This document shows positions 36,254-45,664 of a stretch of 64,000 bases of DNA, in pieces. The stretch is from Streptomyces sp. A1277 (GTDB lineage Bacteria; Actinomycetota; Actinomycetes; Streptomycetales; Streptomycetaceae): assembly GCF_004795015.1 (NCBI RefSeq), contig NZ_SSBI01000031.1:1-64000 (forward strand), given 5' to 3'. Within the stretch, counting starts at the first letter, position 1. Every line of letters starts with the position of its first letter. The notes under the pieces were generated by a model. The model saw nothing but the letters and a program-made list of their open reading frames with translations. It made no database searches and was not told where the DNA came from. The position numbers and the translations under genes are program-made.

Positions 36254-37692
36254 CCGGCACGACGGCCCCTGTCGCCGCGGGGCCCCGGGGCGCCCGGGCA
36301 TGGCGGGCGTTCGGCACCCGGCTGCGTCACTGGCGCCGGCGGGCCGGACTCACCCAGGCCCAGGTGGGCCTCCGGGTCGGCTACGACCACACCGCCATCA
36401 GCAAACTCGAACACGGCACCCGCAGGACCCCGCTCCCGCTGGCCCGCCGCCTGGACCACCTGCTGGCGGCCGGCGGCGACCTGCTGGCCGCCTGCGAGGA
36501 GGCCGAGGCGCGGGAGCGGGCGGAAGCCGTATCCGACGTGCGGGGCCCGGTTCCGGAGCCGGCCGGGCAGGGGCCGCTGCCCGGCGAACCCGCGGGCGGA
36601 ACGCTCGCGGCGATGCTCCCGCCCGGGACCGTCCTGCCCGCGCGGCTGCCCGCCTACGGCCTGGCCTGCCCGGTGCACGGCCGGGACGGCTGCGCGGTCC
36701 CGGCGCTGCCCGATGTGGTGGCCCTGCACGCCCGGTTCTGCTCGCTCGGCCCGGACACCTCGTCCCACCCGGCCCTGGACACCGACACCGTGCACGCCCT
36801 GACCGCGCTGCTCGCCGTCTGCCTGCGCGCGGACGAGGAGCGCGCCTGGCCGGAGGCGACCGCCGTCGTCGAGCGCACCCTGCACGCGATGCTCCGCTGG
36901 ATGGCCCTCCCGGCCGCCCCCTATCAGGGTCAACTCGCGCCGCTGGCAGCCGAGTACGCCCAGTCGGCGGGCTGTCTGCGGCTGCTGCGGGGGCGCAACG
37001 GCACGGCGATGGCCTGGCTCGACCGCTCCCTGCTGTGGGCGGCGACGGCCGGGCATGTCGGGGCCCAGGTGGCGGCCCTGAGCGATATGAGCACCCTCGC
37101 CCGGCTGGAGGGCGACGGCCCCTCCGCGGTCGCGTACGGCGAAGCCGTCCACCGGGCCGCCGCGGGCCGGCCCTGGGCGGGTGCCATGAGCGATCTGTAC
37201 CAGGCGCGCGGCCACGCGGTCCGCGGCGACGCCGACCGCACCCTGCACCACATCGGCCGCGCCTGGTCGCAGATGGACCGGGCCGGCGAGCGGGACGAGG
37301 CGGAGGCGCCCTGGCTCTCCGTCGCCTCCGTGCGGCTGCGGGTCGAATCCGGCGCCGCCGGAGCCCTGCGCGATCTCGCCGCCGCGACCGGGGAGCGCCG
37401 CTACGCCCTCCGCGCCCTGGACGCGGCCGGCACCGCGATCCGGCTGCTGCCGCCCGGCATGCACTCGGCCCGTATGCTGTTCCTGGCCCGGACGGCCGAC
37501 GCCTACGTCTGCGCGGGGGAGCCGGCCGCGGCGTCGGCCGTCGCCGGGCCCCTCCTGGACAGCACCGAGGTGCACCCCTCCACGCTGCTCGGGCAGGAAC
37601 TGCGCGGGCTGCACGGCAGACTGGCCGGCCGCACCGGCGGCCGGCCCGAGATCGACGACTTCGTGCGCAGACTGGCCGCCGCGGTCCGCTGA
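36250..37692 (+). CDS. XRE-family regulator with C-terminal TPR-like domain
   Basis: 480 aa. The N-terminal helix-turn-helix is clear: FGTRLRHWRRRAGLTQAQVG, then RVGYDHTAISKLEHGTRR. The rest (from about residue 125) is Ala/Leu-rich helical sequence with a probable Zn-binding-looking short piece (LACPVHGRDGCAVPALP) and repeated helical pairs such as AAEYAQSAGCLRLLRGRNGT and ATAGHVGAQVAALSDMSTLA, typical of the large Streptomyces group of XRE proteins with TPR-like ligand domains. The target is unknown; such genes often control an adjacent small DUF397-type gene, which is not present here. Confidence 0.88.
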   Translation: MTGTTAPVAAGPRGARAWRAFGTRLRHWRRRAGLTQAQVGLRVGYDHTAISKLEHGTRRTPLPLARRLDHLLAAGGDLLAACEEAEARERAEAVSDVRGPVPEPAGQGPLPGEPAGGTLAAMLPPGTVLPARLPAYGLACPVHGRDGCAVPALPDVVALHARFCSLGPDTSSHPALDTDTVHALTALLAVCLRADEERAWPEATAVVERTLHAMLRWMALPAAPYQGQLAPLAAEYAQSAGCLRLLRGRNGTAMAWLDRSLLWAATAGHVGAQVAALSDMSTLARLEGDGPSAVAYGEAVHRAAAGRPWAGAMSDLYQARGHAVRGDADRTLHHIGRAWSQMDRAGERDEAEAPWLSVASVRLRVESGAAGALRDLAAATGERRYALRALDAAGTAIRLLPPGMHSARMLFLARTADAYVCAGEPAAASAVAGPLLDSTEVHPSTLLGQELRGLHGRLAGRTGGRPEIDDFVRRLAAAVR

Positions 37693-37709
37693 GGCCCACG
37701 GCGGCGGAA

Positions 37710-37734
37710 GCGGGGCGTGTCCTCCACGCCCCGC
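37710..37734. terminator. Terminator between the XRE regulator and the protease
   Basis: GCGGGGCGTG (37710-37719) pairs perfectly with CACGCCCCGC (37725-37734), loop TCCTC. It lies between two convergent stops (37692 and 37762). Confidence 0.8.
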
Positions 37735-37761
37735 CCCCTCGAACACGCCCCCGTCGCCGGA

Positions 37762-40700
37762 TCAGCTCACATCGAGGGCCACATCGTCCACGACGAAGCT
37801 GGTCTGCAGGTAGGCGTCCTCCTTACTGGTGAACCCGAGCGTCACCGTCTGCCCGGCGGCCGACGCCACGTCGAAGGTCTGCTGGACATAGCCGTTGCTC
37901 GCGTCGAGGTTCGAGTACGTGGCCAGTGTCCGGGACCCCAGCTTGACGGTGAAGGTGTCGTACGCCTGCCCCCACGCCGACTCGGCGGAGTCGGTGCGCA
38001 GGTAGAACGACAGCCGGTAGGCCGAGCAGCCCGCCGGCACGGTCAGCGACTGCGTCGCGGTGTCGCTGTGGGTACTGCCCCAGCCGCCGAACCACGCCTG
38101 GTACGAGCCGCTGTGCGCGGGCTTCTCGGAGGTCCGGTTGTTGATGACGCCGTCCGTCTGCGTCCAGGGTGCCGTCCCGTTCTCGAAGCCGCCGTTGGCG
38201 ACCACCTGCCGCGGCTGGCAGCTGCCCCCGCCACCGACCACGAGCGAGTACGTGGTGGTGTGGGTGGCGGTGCCGGTCCCGGTCACGGTGAGGGTGTACG
38301 TGCCCGCCGCGGTCTGCGCCCCGGCGGAGACGGTCATGGTGGCCGAGGACCCCGACTGCACCGAGGACGGCGCGAAGGAGACCGTGACACCGCTCGGCGC
38401 GCCCGAGGCCGTGAGCCGCACGCTCTGCGCGGCGCCGCCGGTGGTGGCCGTGGACACGGTCGCGGTGGCGGACCCGCCCGGCTGGACGTTCCCGGAGACC
38501 GGGTTCACCGAGACGGAGAAGTCGTCGGCCGGTGCGGTGGCGCCGACCGCGGTCTTCCACAGCGTGTAGGCGACCCCGTCGGCGCTGCGGTCGAGCGCGG
38601 TGGCGTTGATGTTGGAGGTGGTGTCGCACGACTGGTGGTAGCACGGGTCGTACGAACGGCCCGCGGTGCCGCCCCACTTGGCCGCCTGGGCCGAGGTCTT
38701 GGTGGCACTGGCACCGGTCGCGTAGCCGGAGGTGGCGATGCCGCCCTGCTGGAAGGAGTAGTCGTCCGACCGTCCCTGGCCCTCGACGTTCTCCTCCGGG
38801 GCGAGCCCGAGGGAGGTCCAGTACTCCTTCATCGGGACCGAGGCGGCGGAGTTGAGGTTGTTGATGAAGTAGCCGCCGTTGGCCGAGGCGACCATGTCGA
38901 AGTTGTAGTAGGTCTTGATGGCGCTGCGCTGGGCCGACGTCAGCTGATTCACGTAGTGCTTGGAGCCCTGGAGGCCCTGCTCCTCGCCGTTCCACCAGGC
39001 GAAGCGGACGTGCTTGGTCATGGCCGGGTTCTGCTGGGCCAGCACGAGGGCGTTCTCCAGCAGGGTCGCGGAGCCGGAGCCGTTGTCGTTGATGCCGGGC
39101 CCGGCGGACACGCTGTCCAGGTGGGCGCCGAACATCACGGTGCTGTCGGAGGGGCCGCCCGGCCAGTCCGCGATCAGGTTGTTGCCGGGATAGGTGCAGG
39201 TGGTGCAGGTCTGCTCGCTGACGGTGTATCCGGCCGCCTGGAGCTTGCCCTTCACATAGGCGAGCGAGGCGGTGTAGCCGCTGCTGCCGGCCCGCCGGTT
39301 GCCGCCGTTCTGCGAGGCGATGGTCTGGAACTGGGCGAGGTGGGCCTGCACGTTGGCGACGCCGATGTCGGGCGGCGTGCCGCCCGGGCTGCCGCCGCCG
39401 TCGGTGACGGTCAGTGTGTACTGCGCGGTGTGCTCCTGGGCGCCCGCGCCCTTCACGGTGAAGGTGTAGGACCCGGGCGCGGCGGCCGGCGTCGTCGAGA
39501 CCGTCATGGCCGAGGTCGAGCCGGACTGCACGGAGGAGGGGCTGAAGGAGACGCTGACGCCGCCGGGCAGGCCGCTCGCGGACAGGTTCACCGTCTGGGC
39601 GCTGCCGGAGGATACGGTGGTGCGCACGGTGGCCGTGACCGTGTTGCCCGCCTTCACCGAGCCGGAGGCCGGGTCGAGGGAGAGCGAGAAGTCATTGTCG
39701 GCGCTCGGCGTGCAGGTGGGGTCACCGCTCTGGGCGGGGACGCTGATCGCGTCCCACGCCGCCTTCGTACGGCTGTGCAGCACGCAGGTGGCGTCGAGGT
39801 TCTTGGCCGCGGTGAGGGTGGCCGTGCGGTAGCGCTTGTAGGTCATGCCGCTGGTCTTGAGGAGCATGCCGCCGTAGAAGACCTTGCCGGCGCTCTGGAT
39901 GCCCACGCCGGTGACCGCGGAGTTGTTGCAGGTGGGGCTGGAGGGCTTGCCGCCGCCCGGGTTCGAGCCCTCGGCCAGCAGGTAGAACCAGTGGTTCAGC
40001 GGACCGGCCGCCGCGTGCTCCTCGGTGTTGGGTATGGAGGAGCTGTAGCAGTTCGGGTCGCCGATCTGGCCGGGGTTGTACATGATCCGGATCGGCCCGT
40101 TGCCGACGAGGTTGATCTTCTCGCCGACGGTGTAGTCCGGGTCGTCGTACGGGGCCGGCTCGTTGGTGTACGCCTCGGTCAGCGCCCCCATGATGTCGCC
40201 GGTGGCCTCGCCGAGCCCGGACTCGTTGTTGGCGCCGCCCGGTGTGTACTGGTCGATGCCGTGGCCGAACTCGTGGCCCACGACGTCCATGGCGCCGATC
40301 CACTGGTTGGCCTGGTTGTGGCCGATGGAGACCGTTGACCCGTCCCAGTACGCGTTGACGTCGTTCAGGCCGACCTTGACGGGCCAGCTGCGGCCGTTGC
40401 CGTCGTGGCCGTTGCGCCCGAGCCAGTCGCGCAGCATGTCCCACTCGTGCTGGGCCGCCCACATGACGTCGACGCAGCCGGTCTCCTTGCTGGAGGCGCT
40501 GCCGGTGCCCCAGGAGTCGGTCGACTTGGTGAAGACGCCGCCGGTGCTGTAGTCGGCGCAGCTCAGTCCGGGGCGGCTCGGGTCGCGCAGCGAGTAACTG
40601 CCGCCGGAAGCCGCCGTGTTGATGGAGAGCGGGGAGGGCCCGTTCCACTGGCTGTTGCCCGTGCCGGCCTTGACGTCGTCGTAGCTGTCGAGTACCGCCC

Positions 40701-41259
40701 CGGTGCCCGCGTCGACGAAGACGTGCAGCCGGCTCGGCGCCTTCTCGCTCCGGCCGGTGAGCACGGTCTCCCAGGCGAGCCGGGAGCGCTCGCCGGTGGC
40801 CCGTACGACGAGCCGGTGGCTCTCGACCCGCTCCACCGAACGCAGCTGTTTGCGGGAGGCGGCTTCGGCCGACTTCGCCGAAACCGTCGCGGTCGTGGGC
40901 ACGTTGATGCGCCGGGAGACCGCCGACTGCGAGCCGCGGACCCGCCCCTTCGAGTCGGCCACCACGACGGCGTCGCCGCCGACGACCGGCAGGCCGCGGT
41001 AGGTGCGTTCGTACGCGACGGAGTAGAGGCCGTTGACCCACGGGGTCACCATCTGGCGCTCGTAGCGCTCGTCCGGGCCCTTGGCCAGGGAGTCGAGCCC
41101 GCTGGCGGCCGCCCGGTCGGCGGCCGACACGGCGGCGGTGAGTGCCGTGGGGCCGGGGGTCGGTGACGGTTCTGCGGCTGCTGGTGGACCGCTGATGGCG
41201 ACCAGCATTCCGGCGAGGACGGCCAGGGTTGTCCCGGCCGTCATCGGTCTGCGTTTCAT
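37762..41259 (-). CDS. Secreted two-headed metalloprotease: M4 thermolysin-like domain fused to M28 aminopeptidase
   Basis: 1165 aa from ATG 41259 with GAGGAG upstream. After a signal peptide (MTAGTTLAVLAGMLVAISG) and an FTP/PepSY-type propeptide (NVPTTATVSAKSAEAASRK) comes an M4 domain with zinc motif VVGHEFGHGIDQY and third-ligand region NNESGLGEATGDIMG. An Ig-like domain (DFSLSLDPASGSVKAGNTV) leads to an M28 domain: VMFGAHLDSVSAGPGINDNG with metal-binding His/Asp, FAWWNGEEQGLQGSKHYV with the catalytic Glu pair, and YYNFDMVAS. A second, related Ig-like domain and a C-terminal lectin-like domain (VVANGGFENGTAPWTQT) finish it. An endopeptidase and an aminopeptidase on one chain would degrade proteins to free amino acids. 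The frame is continuous, so the fusion is real. Confidence 0.92.
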   Translation of the reverse strand: MKRRPMTAGTTLAVLAGMLVAISGPPAAAEPSPTPGPTALTAAVSAADRAAASGLDSLAKGPDERYERQMVTPWVNGLYSVAYERTYRGLPVVGGDAVVVADSKGRVRGSQSAVSRRINVPTTATVSAKSAEAASRKQLRSVERVESHRLVVRATGERSRLAWETVLTGRSEKAPSRLHVFVDAGTGAVLDSYDDVKAGTGNSQWNGPSPLSINTAASGGSYSLRDPSRPGLSCADYSTGGVFTKSTDSWGTGSASSKETGCVDVMWAAQHEWDMLRDWLGRNGHDGNGRSWPVKVGLNDVNAYWDGSTVSIGHNQANQWIGAMDVVGHEFGHGIDQYTPGGANNESGLGEATGDIMGALTEAYTNEPAPYDDPDYTVGEKINLVGNGPIRIMYNPGQIGDPNCYSSSIPNTEEHAAAGPLNHWFYLLAEGSNPGGGKPSSPTCNNSAVTGVGIQSAGKVFYGGMLLKTSGMTYKRYRTATLTAAKNLDATCVLHSRTKAAWDAISVPAQSGDPTCTPSADNDFSLSLDPASGSVKAGNTVTATVRTTVSSGSAQTVNLSASGLPGGVSVSFSPSSVQSGSTSAMTVSTTPAAAPGSYTFTVKGAGAQEHTAQYTLTVTDGGGSPGGTPPDIGVANVQAHLAQFQTIASQNGGNRRAGSSGYTASLAYVKGKLQAAGYTVSEQTCTTCTYPGNNLIADWPGGPSDSTVMFGAHLDSVSAGPGINDNGSGSATLLENALVLAQQNPAMTKHVRFAWWNGEEQGLQGSKHYVNQLTSAQRSAIKTYYNFDMVASANGGYFINNLNSAASVPMKEYWTSLGLAPEENVEGQGRSDDYSFQQGGIATSGYATGASATKTSAQAAKWGGTAGRSYDPCYHQSCDTTSNINATALDRSADGVAYTLWKTAVGATAPADDFSVSVNPVSGNVQPGGSATATVSTATTGGAAQSVRLTASGAPSGVTVSFAPSSVQSGSSATMTVSAGAQTAAGTYTLTVTGTGTATHTTTYSLVVGGGGSCQPRQVVANGGFENGTAPWTQTDGVINNRTSEKPAHSGSYQAWFGGWGSTHSDTATQSLTVPAGCSAYRLSFYLRTDSAESAWGQAYDTFTVKLGSRTLATYSNLDASNGYVQQTFDVASAAGQTVTLGFTSKEDAYLQTSFVVDDVALDVS

Positions 41260-41504
41260 CGAGGCTCCTCGTTTCGTGGGGACCTCGGTCACGGGCACCG
41301 GCGTGGGGAGACGCACCCGCCCGTGCGGCAGCCGCGCGCCGTCCGTCCGGGTGGTGTCCGTGATCGAGCGACCGAACACTCACACGTCGTCATGACCCCG
41401 TCAACGAACTGCGGGCGCGCGAAAGGGGGTTGGCAAGTCTGGTCAAGTCGCCCCGCGACGGCGCGCGGCGGCGCACGCGCGTGCGGGAAGGGGTGGGGCG
41501 GGGA

Positions 41505-41533
41505 TGGACAGGCGGCGAGGCGGAAGCTATCCT
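41505..41533 (+). promoter_or_regulatory. Promoter for the aldo/keto reductase pair
   Basis: TGGACA (41505-41510) and TATCCT (41528-41533) are separated by exactly 17 bases. The start codon is about 130 bases further on. Apart from this the 409-base gap 41260-41668 shows no gene. Confidence 0.5.
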
Positions 41534-41668
41534 GCACTCTCACCAGAAACGGCGATCGGCACGCAACTGTCAAAGTTACCGTATCACTCAATCGGCAATT
41601 CCGCAAGCTCTCTGGCGCCCCCTCATACGGCGGCCTCCCCAACGGCACCCACACGGAAGGCAACAGCC

Positions 41669-42595
41669 TTGATCTCGCACTCCCTCGGCGCAGCGGCCGC
41701 AGGCACCTGGCGGCTCGGCGACCTCACCGTCAACCGCATCGGCTTCGGCGCCATGCGGCTGACCCAGAACGGCGCGGCGTTCAGCAGTGAGCGCACCCCG
41801 CACGACCGGGACCGGGCCGTCGCCGTGCTGCGCCGCGCCGTCGAACTCGGCGTGAACCACATCGACACGGCGGCCTTCTACTTCTCACCCCTGCGCTCCG
41901 CCAACGAGCTGATCAACCGGGCGCTCGGCCCCTACCCGGACGACCTGGTCATCACCACCAAGGTCGGTCCCGGGCGCGGCCCCTGCGGCGACTGGCTGGA
42001 CTGGGCCCGGCCCGAGCAGCTGCGCGGCCAGGTCCAGGAGAACATCCGCCAGCTCGGCCGCGACCACCTCGACGTGGTGAACCTGCGGGTGAACCGGCCC
42101 GACCCGATCGGCGACTGGTTCGGCGCCCTGGCCGAACTGCGCGAGGAAGGACTCATCCGCCACTTGGGCCTGTCCAACGTCTGGCCCGAGCAGATAGCCG
42201 AGGCCCGGGCCATCGCACCGGTCGTCTGCGTGCAGAACCGCTACGGCATCGGCGAGCGGCGCCCCGACTCCCAGGAGGTGCTGCGCATGTGCGGCGAGCT
42301 GGGCATCGCCTTCGTCCCCTTCTACGCGATCGCCGGTGCCGGCCGTGAGTCCGGGGCCACCGACGCCGCCGAGCACGAGGCGCTGGTCGACGTCGCCCGC
42401 GCCCATGACGCCTCGCCGGCCCAGGTCCGGCTGGCGTGGACGCTCCAGCAGGGCCCGCACGTCCTGGCCATCCCGGGCACCGGCGACCCCGCCCACCTGG
42501 AGGCCAACGTGGCGGCGGGCGCCCTGCGGCTCGCCGACGACGAGATGCTGCGGCTCACCGCGCTCGGCCAGTCCGCCGGGACGGCCGTAGCATGA
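41669..42595 (+). CDS. Aldo/keto reductase family protein lacking the usual catalytic His
   Basis: 308 aa from TTG 41669, chosen because GGAAGG lies 8 bases upstream; the frame is open further back but without family sequence. The TIM-barrel family pattern is clear: VNRIGFGAMRLTQNGAAF, GVNHIDTAAFYFSPLRSANE (Asp and Tyr of the tetrad) and LVITTKVGPGRG (Lys). At the fourth position the neighbour AKR has LVQLHCP while this one has VVNLRVNRP, so the His is replaced by Arg. C-terminal NADP-binding LAIPGTGDPAHLEANVAA. It overlaps the next reductase by ATGA. Some family groups naturally have NLR here, so activity may be altered rather than lost. Confidence 0.87.
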   Translation: MISHSLGAAAAGTWRLGDLTVNRIGFGAMRLTQNGAAFSSERTPHDRDRAVAVLRRAVELGVNHIDTAAFYFSPLRSANELINRALGPYPDDLVITTKVGPGRGPCGDWLDWARPEQLRGQVQENIRQLGRDHLDVVNLRVNRPDPIGDWFGALAELREEGLIRHLGLSNVWPEQIAEARAIAPVVCVQNRYGIGERRPDSQEVLRMCGELGIAFVPFYAIAGAGRESGATDAAEHEALVDVARAHDASPAQVRLAWTLQQGPHVLAIPGTGDPAHLEANVAAGALRLADDEMLRLTALGQSAGTAVA

Positions 42596-43584
42596 TCCCC
42601 ATGGAGCAGCGCGAACTGGGCAGGACCGGACGGAACGTATCGGTCGTCGGACAAGGCACATGGCAACTCGGCGGGGACTGGGGGGAGGTCCGCGAGGCGG
42701 ACGCCCTCGGGGTGCTCGACGCGGCCGTCGAAGCGGGCGTCACCTTCTTCGACACGGCGGACGTGTACGGGGACGGGCGGAGCGAACAGCTCATCGGCCG
42801 CTATCTCAAGGAGCGGCCCGACGCCGGGGTCTTCGTCGCGACGAAGATGGGCCGCCGCGCCGACCAGCTGCCGGAGAACTACACCCTGGACAACTTCCGT
42901 ACGTGGAACGACCGGTCCCGCGCCAACCTCGGCGTCGACACCCTCGACCTCGTACAGCTGCACTGCCCGCCCACCGCCGTCTACGCCTCCGACGAGGTGT
43001 ACGACGCGCTCGACACGTTGGTCGCCGAGCAGCGGATCGCGGCCTACGCGGTGAGCGTGGAGACGTGCGCCGAGGCGTTGACGGCCATCGCCCGTCCGGG
43101 CGTCGCGAGCGTGCAGATCATCCTCAACCCCTTCCGCCTCAAGCCGTTGGACGAGGTCCTGCCGGCGGCGCAAGCGGCCGGAGTCGGCATCATCGCCCGG
43201 GTGCCGCTCGCCTCCGGGCTGCTGTCGGGCAAGTACACCGCGGACACCGTCTTCGCCCCCGGGGACCACCGCACGTACAACCGGCACGGCGAGGCGTTCG
43301 ACCAGGGCGAGACCTTCTCCGGCATCGACTTCGAGACCGGTGTGGCCGCCGCCGCGGAGTTCGCCGCGCTCGCCCCCGAGGGCGCGACCCCGGCGCAGAC
43401 GGCGCTGCGCTGGATCATCCAGCAGCCGGGTGTCACCAGCGTCATCCCCGGAGCGCGCTCGACGGAGCAGGCGCGGGCCAACGCGGCCGCCGCCGCGCTC
43501 GACCCGCTGCCGCAGAGCACGCTCGACGCGGTGCGGGACCTCTACGACCGCCGGATTCGCGCGGCGGTCCACGACCGCTGGTAG
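42592..43584 (+). CDS. Aldo/keto reductase
   Basis: 330 aa, ATG 42592 overlapping the previous stop. Tetrad residues are all present: Asp and Tyr in VTFFDTADVYGDGRSEQLIG, Lys in VFVATKMG, His in LDLVQLHCPP. The NADP site is VTSVIPGARSTEQARANAAA. It resembles the YajO/potassium-channel-beta group of NADPH reductases. Its tight coupling to a second AKR suggests they act on the same sugar or aldehyde, but nothing identifies the substrate. Ends 10 bases from the convergent kinase. Confidence 0.92.
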   Translation: MIPMEQRELGRTGRNVSVVGQGTWQLGGDWGEVREADALGVLDAAVEAGVTFFDTADVYGDGRSEQLIGRYLKERPDAGVFVATKMGRRADQLPENYTLDNFRTWNDRSRANLGVDTLDLVQLHCPPTAVYASDEVYDALDTLVAEQRIAAYAVSVETCAEALTAIARPGVASVQIILNPFRLKPLDEVLPAAQAAGVGIIARVPLASGLLSGKYTADTVFAPGDHRTYNRHGEAFDQGETFSGIDFETGVAAAAEFAALAPEGATPAQTALRWIIQQPGVTSVIPGARSTEQARANAAAAALDPLPQSTLDAVRDLYDRRIRAAVHDRW

Positions 43585-43594
43585 CAGGCGCCGG

Positions 43595-44806
43595 TCACCG
43601 GCCGGCCCCCGGCGTCTGCGGCGCGTTCGTCGACGTACCGCCGTCCGGGGTGCTGGCCGAGCCGGTGTCGGGGGCGAACAGGCTCATACCCAGGTACACG
43701 GCGGCCAGGAAGGCGATCACGCCCGCGATGGCGCTGGCCACCCGGGGCCGTCGCCGGATCGCCTCGCCGGCGGTGCGGCGCCGGGCGTTGCCGCTGCGGG
43801 TGTTCCCGCTCCGGGACGCCGCGCGCCGGCCGTGCCCGGAGGTCTGCGGCAGCCGGTAGGTGGTCGGAGCGCCGGACTCCGCTCCGGGGGCCGGCGCACC
43901 CGGGGCGGGGCGCGGGGCGGGCGGTGCCTGGTAGGCGGCTGCCGGGGGCGGCGTCAGCGCCGGGGCGGGCTGGTGCGGCGGCAGGGCCTCGGCCCGGCCC
44001 CGCCAGGCGTCGCTGTGGAACCAGTCGGCGACCTGCTGGGCGGTGGGCCGGTCCTCCGGCTGCTTGGCGAGCAGGCTCAGCAGGTAGGCGTCGAACGCGG
44101 CGGACACGTCCACGCCCCGCTGCCGCAGGGGCACGGGCGGCGTGTCCACGTGCTGGTAGAGGGTGGCGGTGGCGGTGTCCGAGCGGAACGGCGGCTGCCC
44201 GAGCAGCAGTTGGTAGATCACGCAGCCGAGCGAGTACATGTCGGAGGCGGCGTCCGCCGTGCGGCCGAGCGCCCGCTCAGGGGCGAGGTAGAGGCTCGTA
44301 CCGACGATGTGGCCCGTCGTGGTCAGCGCGGCGGAGGGGTCGTCCACGAACTGGGCGATGCCGAAGTCGCCGATCTTGACGGTGCCCTCGCCGTCCAGCA
44401 TCAGGTTCCCGGGCTTGATGTCGCGGTGGACGATGCCCTGCCGGTGCGCGGCGGCCAGTCCGGCGGCGGCCTGTCCGGCGATGCGGGCGGCCTGCTCGGG
44501 GCCCAGCCGCTCCTGGGCCAGGAGCAGGTCGGCCAGGCTTCTGCCCTCGACGAGCTCCATCACGAGGAAGAGCCGGTCCTCCCAGGCCCCGAAGTCGAAG
44601 ACCGCCACCAGATGGGGATGGCTCAGCCGGGCGGCGGTCTGTGCCTCCAGCCGGAACCGGGCGGTGGCCGACTCGTCGGCGTGTTCACCCAGGAGCAGCT
44701 TCACGGCGACCGCGCGGCCGAGGACTTCGTCGGTGGCCCGCCAGACCTCGCCCATGCCACCCCGGCCGATGGCGGATATCAGCCGGTACCGACCAGCAAC
44801 CAGCAC
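43595..44806 (-). CDS. Membrane Ser/Thr protein kinase (PknB-like, no extracellular sensor)
   Basis: 403 aa from GTG 44806, which places VLVAGRYRLISAIGRGGMGE at the N-terminus as in typical Streptomyces kinases; an upstream extension is Arg/Pro-rich shadow sequence. Kinase motifs: AVKLL, GIVHRDIKPGNLML, IGDFGIAQF and LAPERALG. After the domain (ends near 270) comes a Pro/Ala linker, a basic patch, one membrane span (VASAIAGVIAFLAAVYLGMS) and only about 25 residues outside, so there is no PASTA or propeller domain. Substrates are unknown. Confidence 0.9.
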   Translation of the reverse strand: MLVAGRYRLISAIGRGGMGEVWRATDEVLGRAVAVKLLLGEHADESATARFRLEAQTAARLSHPHLVAVFDFGAWEDRLFLVMELVEGRSLADLLLAQERLGPEQAARIAGQAAAGLAAAHRQGIVHRDIKPGNLMLDGEGTVKIGDFGIAQFVDDPSAALTTTGHIVGTSLYLAPERALGRTADAASDMYSLGCVIYQLLLGQPPFRSDTATATLYQHVDTPPVPLRQRGVDVSAAFDAYLLSLLAKQPEDRPTAQQVADWFHSDAWRGRAEALPPHQPAPALTPPPAAAYQAPPAPRPAPGAPAPGAESGAPTTYRLPQTSGHGRRAASRSGNTRSGNARRRTAGEAIRRRPRVASAIAGVIAFLAAVYLGMSLFAPDTGSASTPDGGTSTNAPQTPGAGR

Positions 44807-45045
44807 CTGTGCACACCTGTCTCGAATAGTTCGGGCCTCGCGCGCGGCCCGGACCGAGGGCCGCTTCGACTGCCGCGGCGGCGGCCTCGTCGGGGACGAG
44901 GGCGGGGTGGGGGAGCGCGGCAAGATCAGGATATCCGGCGCGCGGAGCGCGGACGACCGGCGGTCACCGGCCGGGTTCCGGGGGCGCGGTGACGGGCTGC
45001 CAGGGCCCGGGCGGCGCGGCGGGGGAGCCCGGTGACGGGCGCTCG

Positions 45046-45528
45046 TCACCGGCCGCCGGCCGCGGCCCGGCCCACCGACTCGACCAGGGGCAGCACCCGG
45101 TGCGGCACGCGTTCGCGCAGCGCCACCTCGGTCCGGGTCCTGACCACGCCGGGCAGCCGGATGAGCCGCTGGATGACGTCCTCCAGGTGCCCGTTGTCCC
45201 GTGCCACGACCCGGGTCAGCAGGTCGCCGCCGCCCGTGGTCGAGAATGCCTCCACGATCTCCGGCACGGCGGCGAGGGCCTCACCGACGTCGTCGAGGTG
45301 TCCCTGTGTGACCTCCAGGTGCACGAACGCCAGGACCGGGTGGCCGAGCGCGGCGGGGGAGAGGAAAGGGCCGCTCCCGGTGATCACACCGTCCCGTTCC
45401 AGCCGGTCGATCCGGGCCTGGAGGGTGCCCCGGGCGATGGACAGGATGCGCGCGTACTCGCGCACGCTCGTCTGCGGCTGTTCGATGAGCAGTCGCAGGA
45501 TACGGGTGTCGAGTGCGTCCACCGCCAT
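45046..45528 (-). CDS. Lrp/AsnC-family transcriptional regulator
   Basis: 160 aa. N-terminal helix-turn-helix (LDTRILRLLIEQPQTSVREY, then ILSIARGTLQARIDRLERDG) and C-terminal RAM ligand domain (PVLAFVHLEVTQGHLDDVGE, EAFSTTGGGDLLTRVVARD). Such regulators respond to amino acids or related small molecules as octamers. Neighbours give no clear target; the closest genes are a kinase and a chitin-active enzyme. Confidence 0.92.
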   Translation of the reverse strand: MAVDALDTRILRLLIEQPQTSVREYARILSIARGTLQARIDRLERDGVITGSGPFLSPAALGHPVLAFVHLEVTQGHLDDVGEALAAVPEIVEAFSTTGGGDLLTRVVARDNGHLEDVIQRLIRLPGVVRTRTEVALRERVPHRVLPLVESVGRAAAGGR

Positions 45529-45621
45529 ACGTCGCCGGCCTCTTTCGGTCTCGTTCGGGCCAGCGACTGTACCAACGGCTCAGGTGTGTTTCGGGCCGTC
45601 CTGCCACTGTCACGGCCGGAT

Positions 45622-45654
45622 GTGCCCCGCGCACGGGCGGGTGGCGCGGGGCAC
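45622..45654 (-). terminator. Terminator after the LPMO gene
   Basis: GTGCCCCGCGC (45622-45632) pairs perfectly with GCGCGGGGCAC (45644-45654), 11-nt loop, 10 bases beyond the stop of the minus-strand gene at 45665. Confidence 0.8.
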
Positions 45655-45664
45655 GGACCGGACG

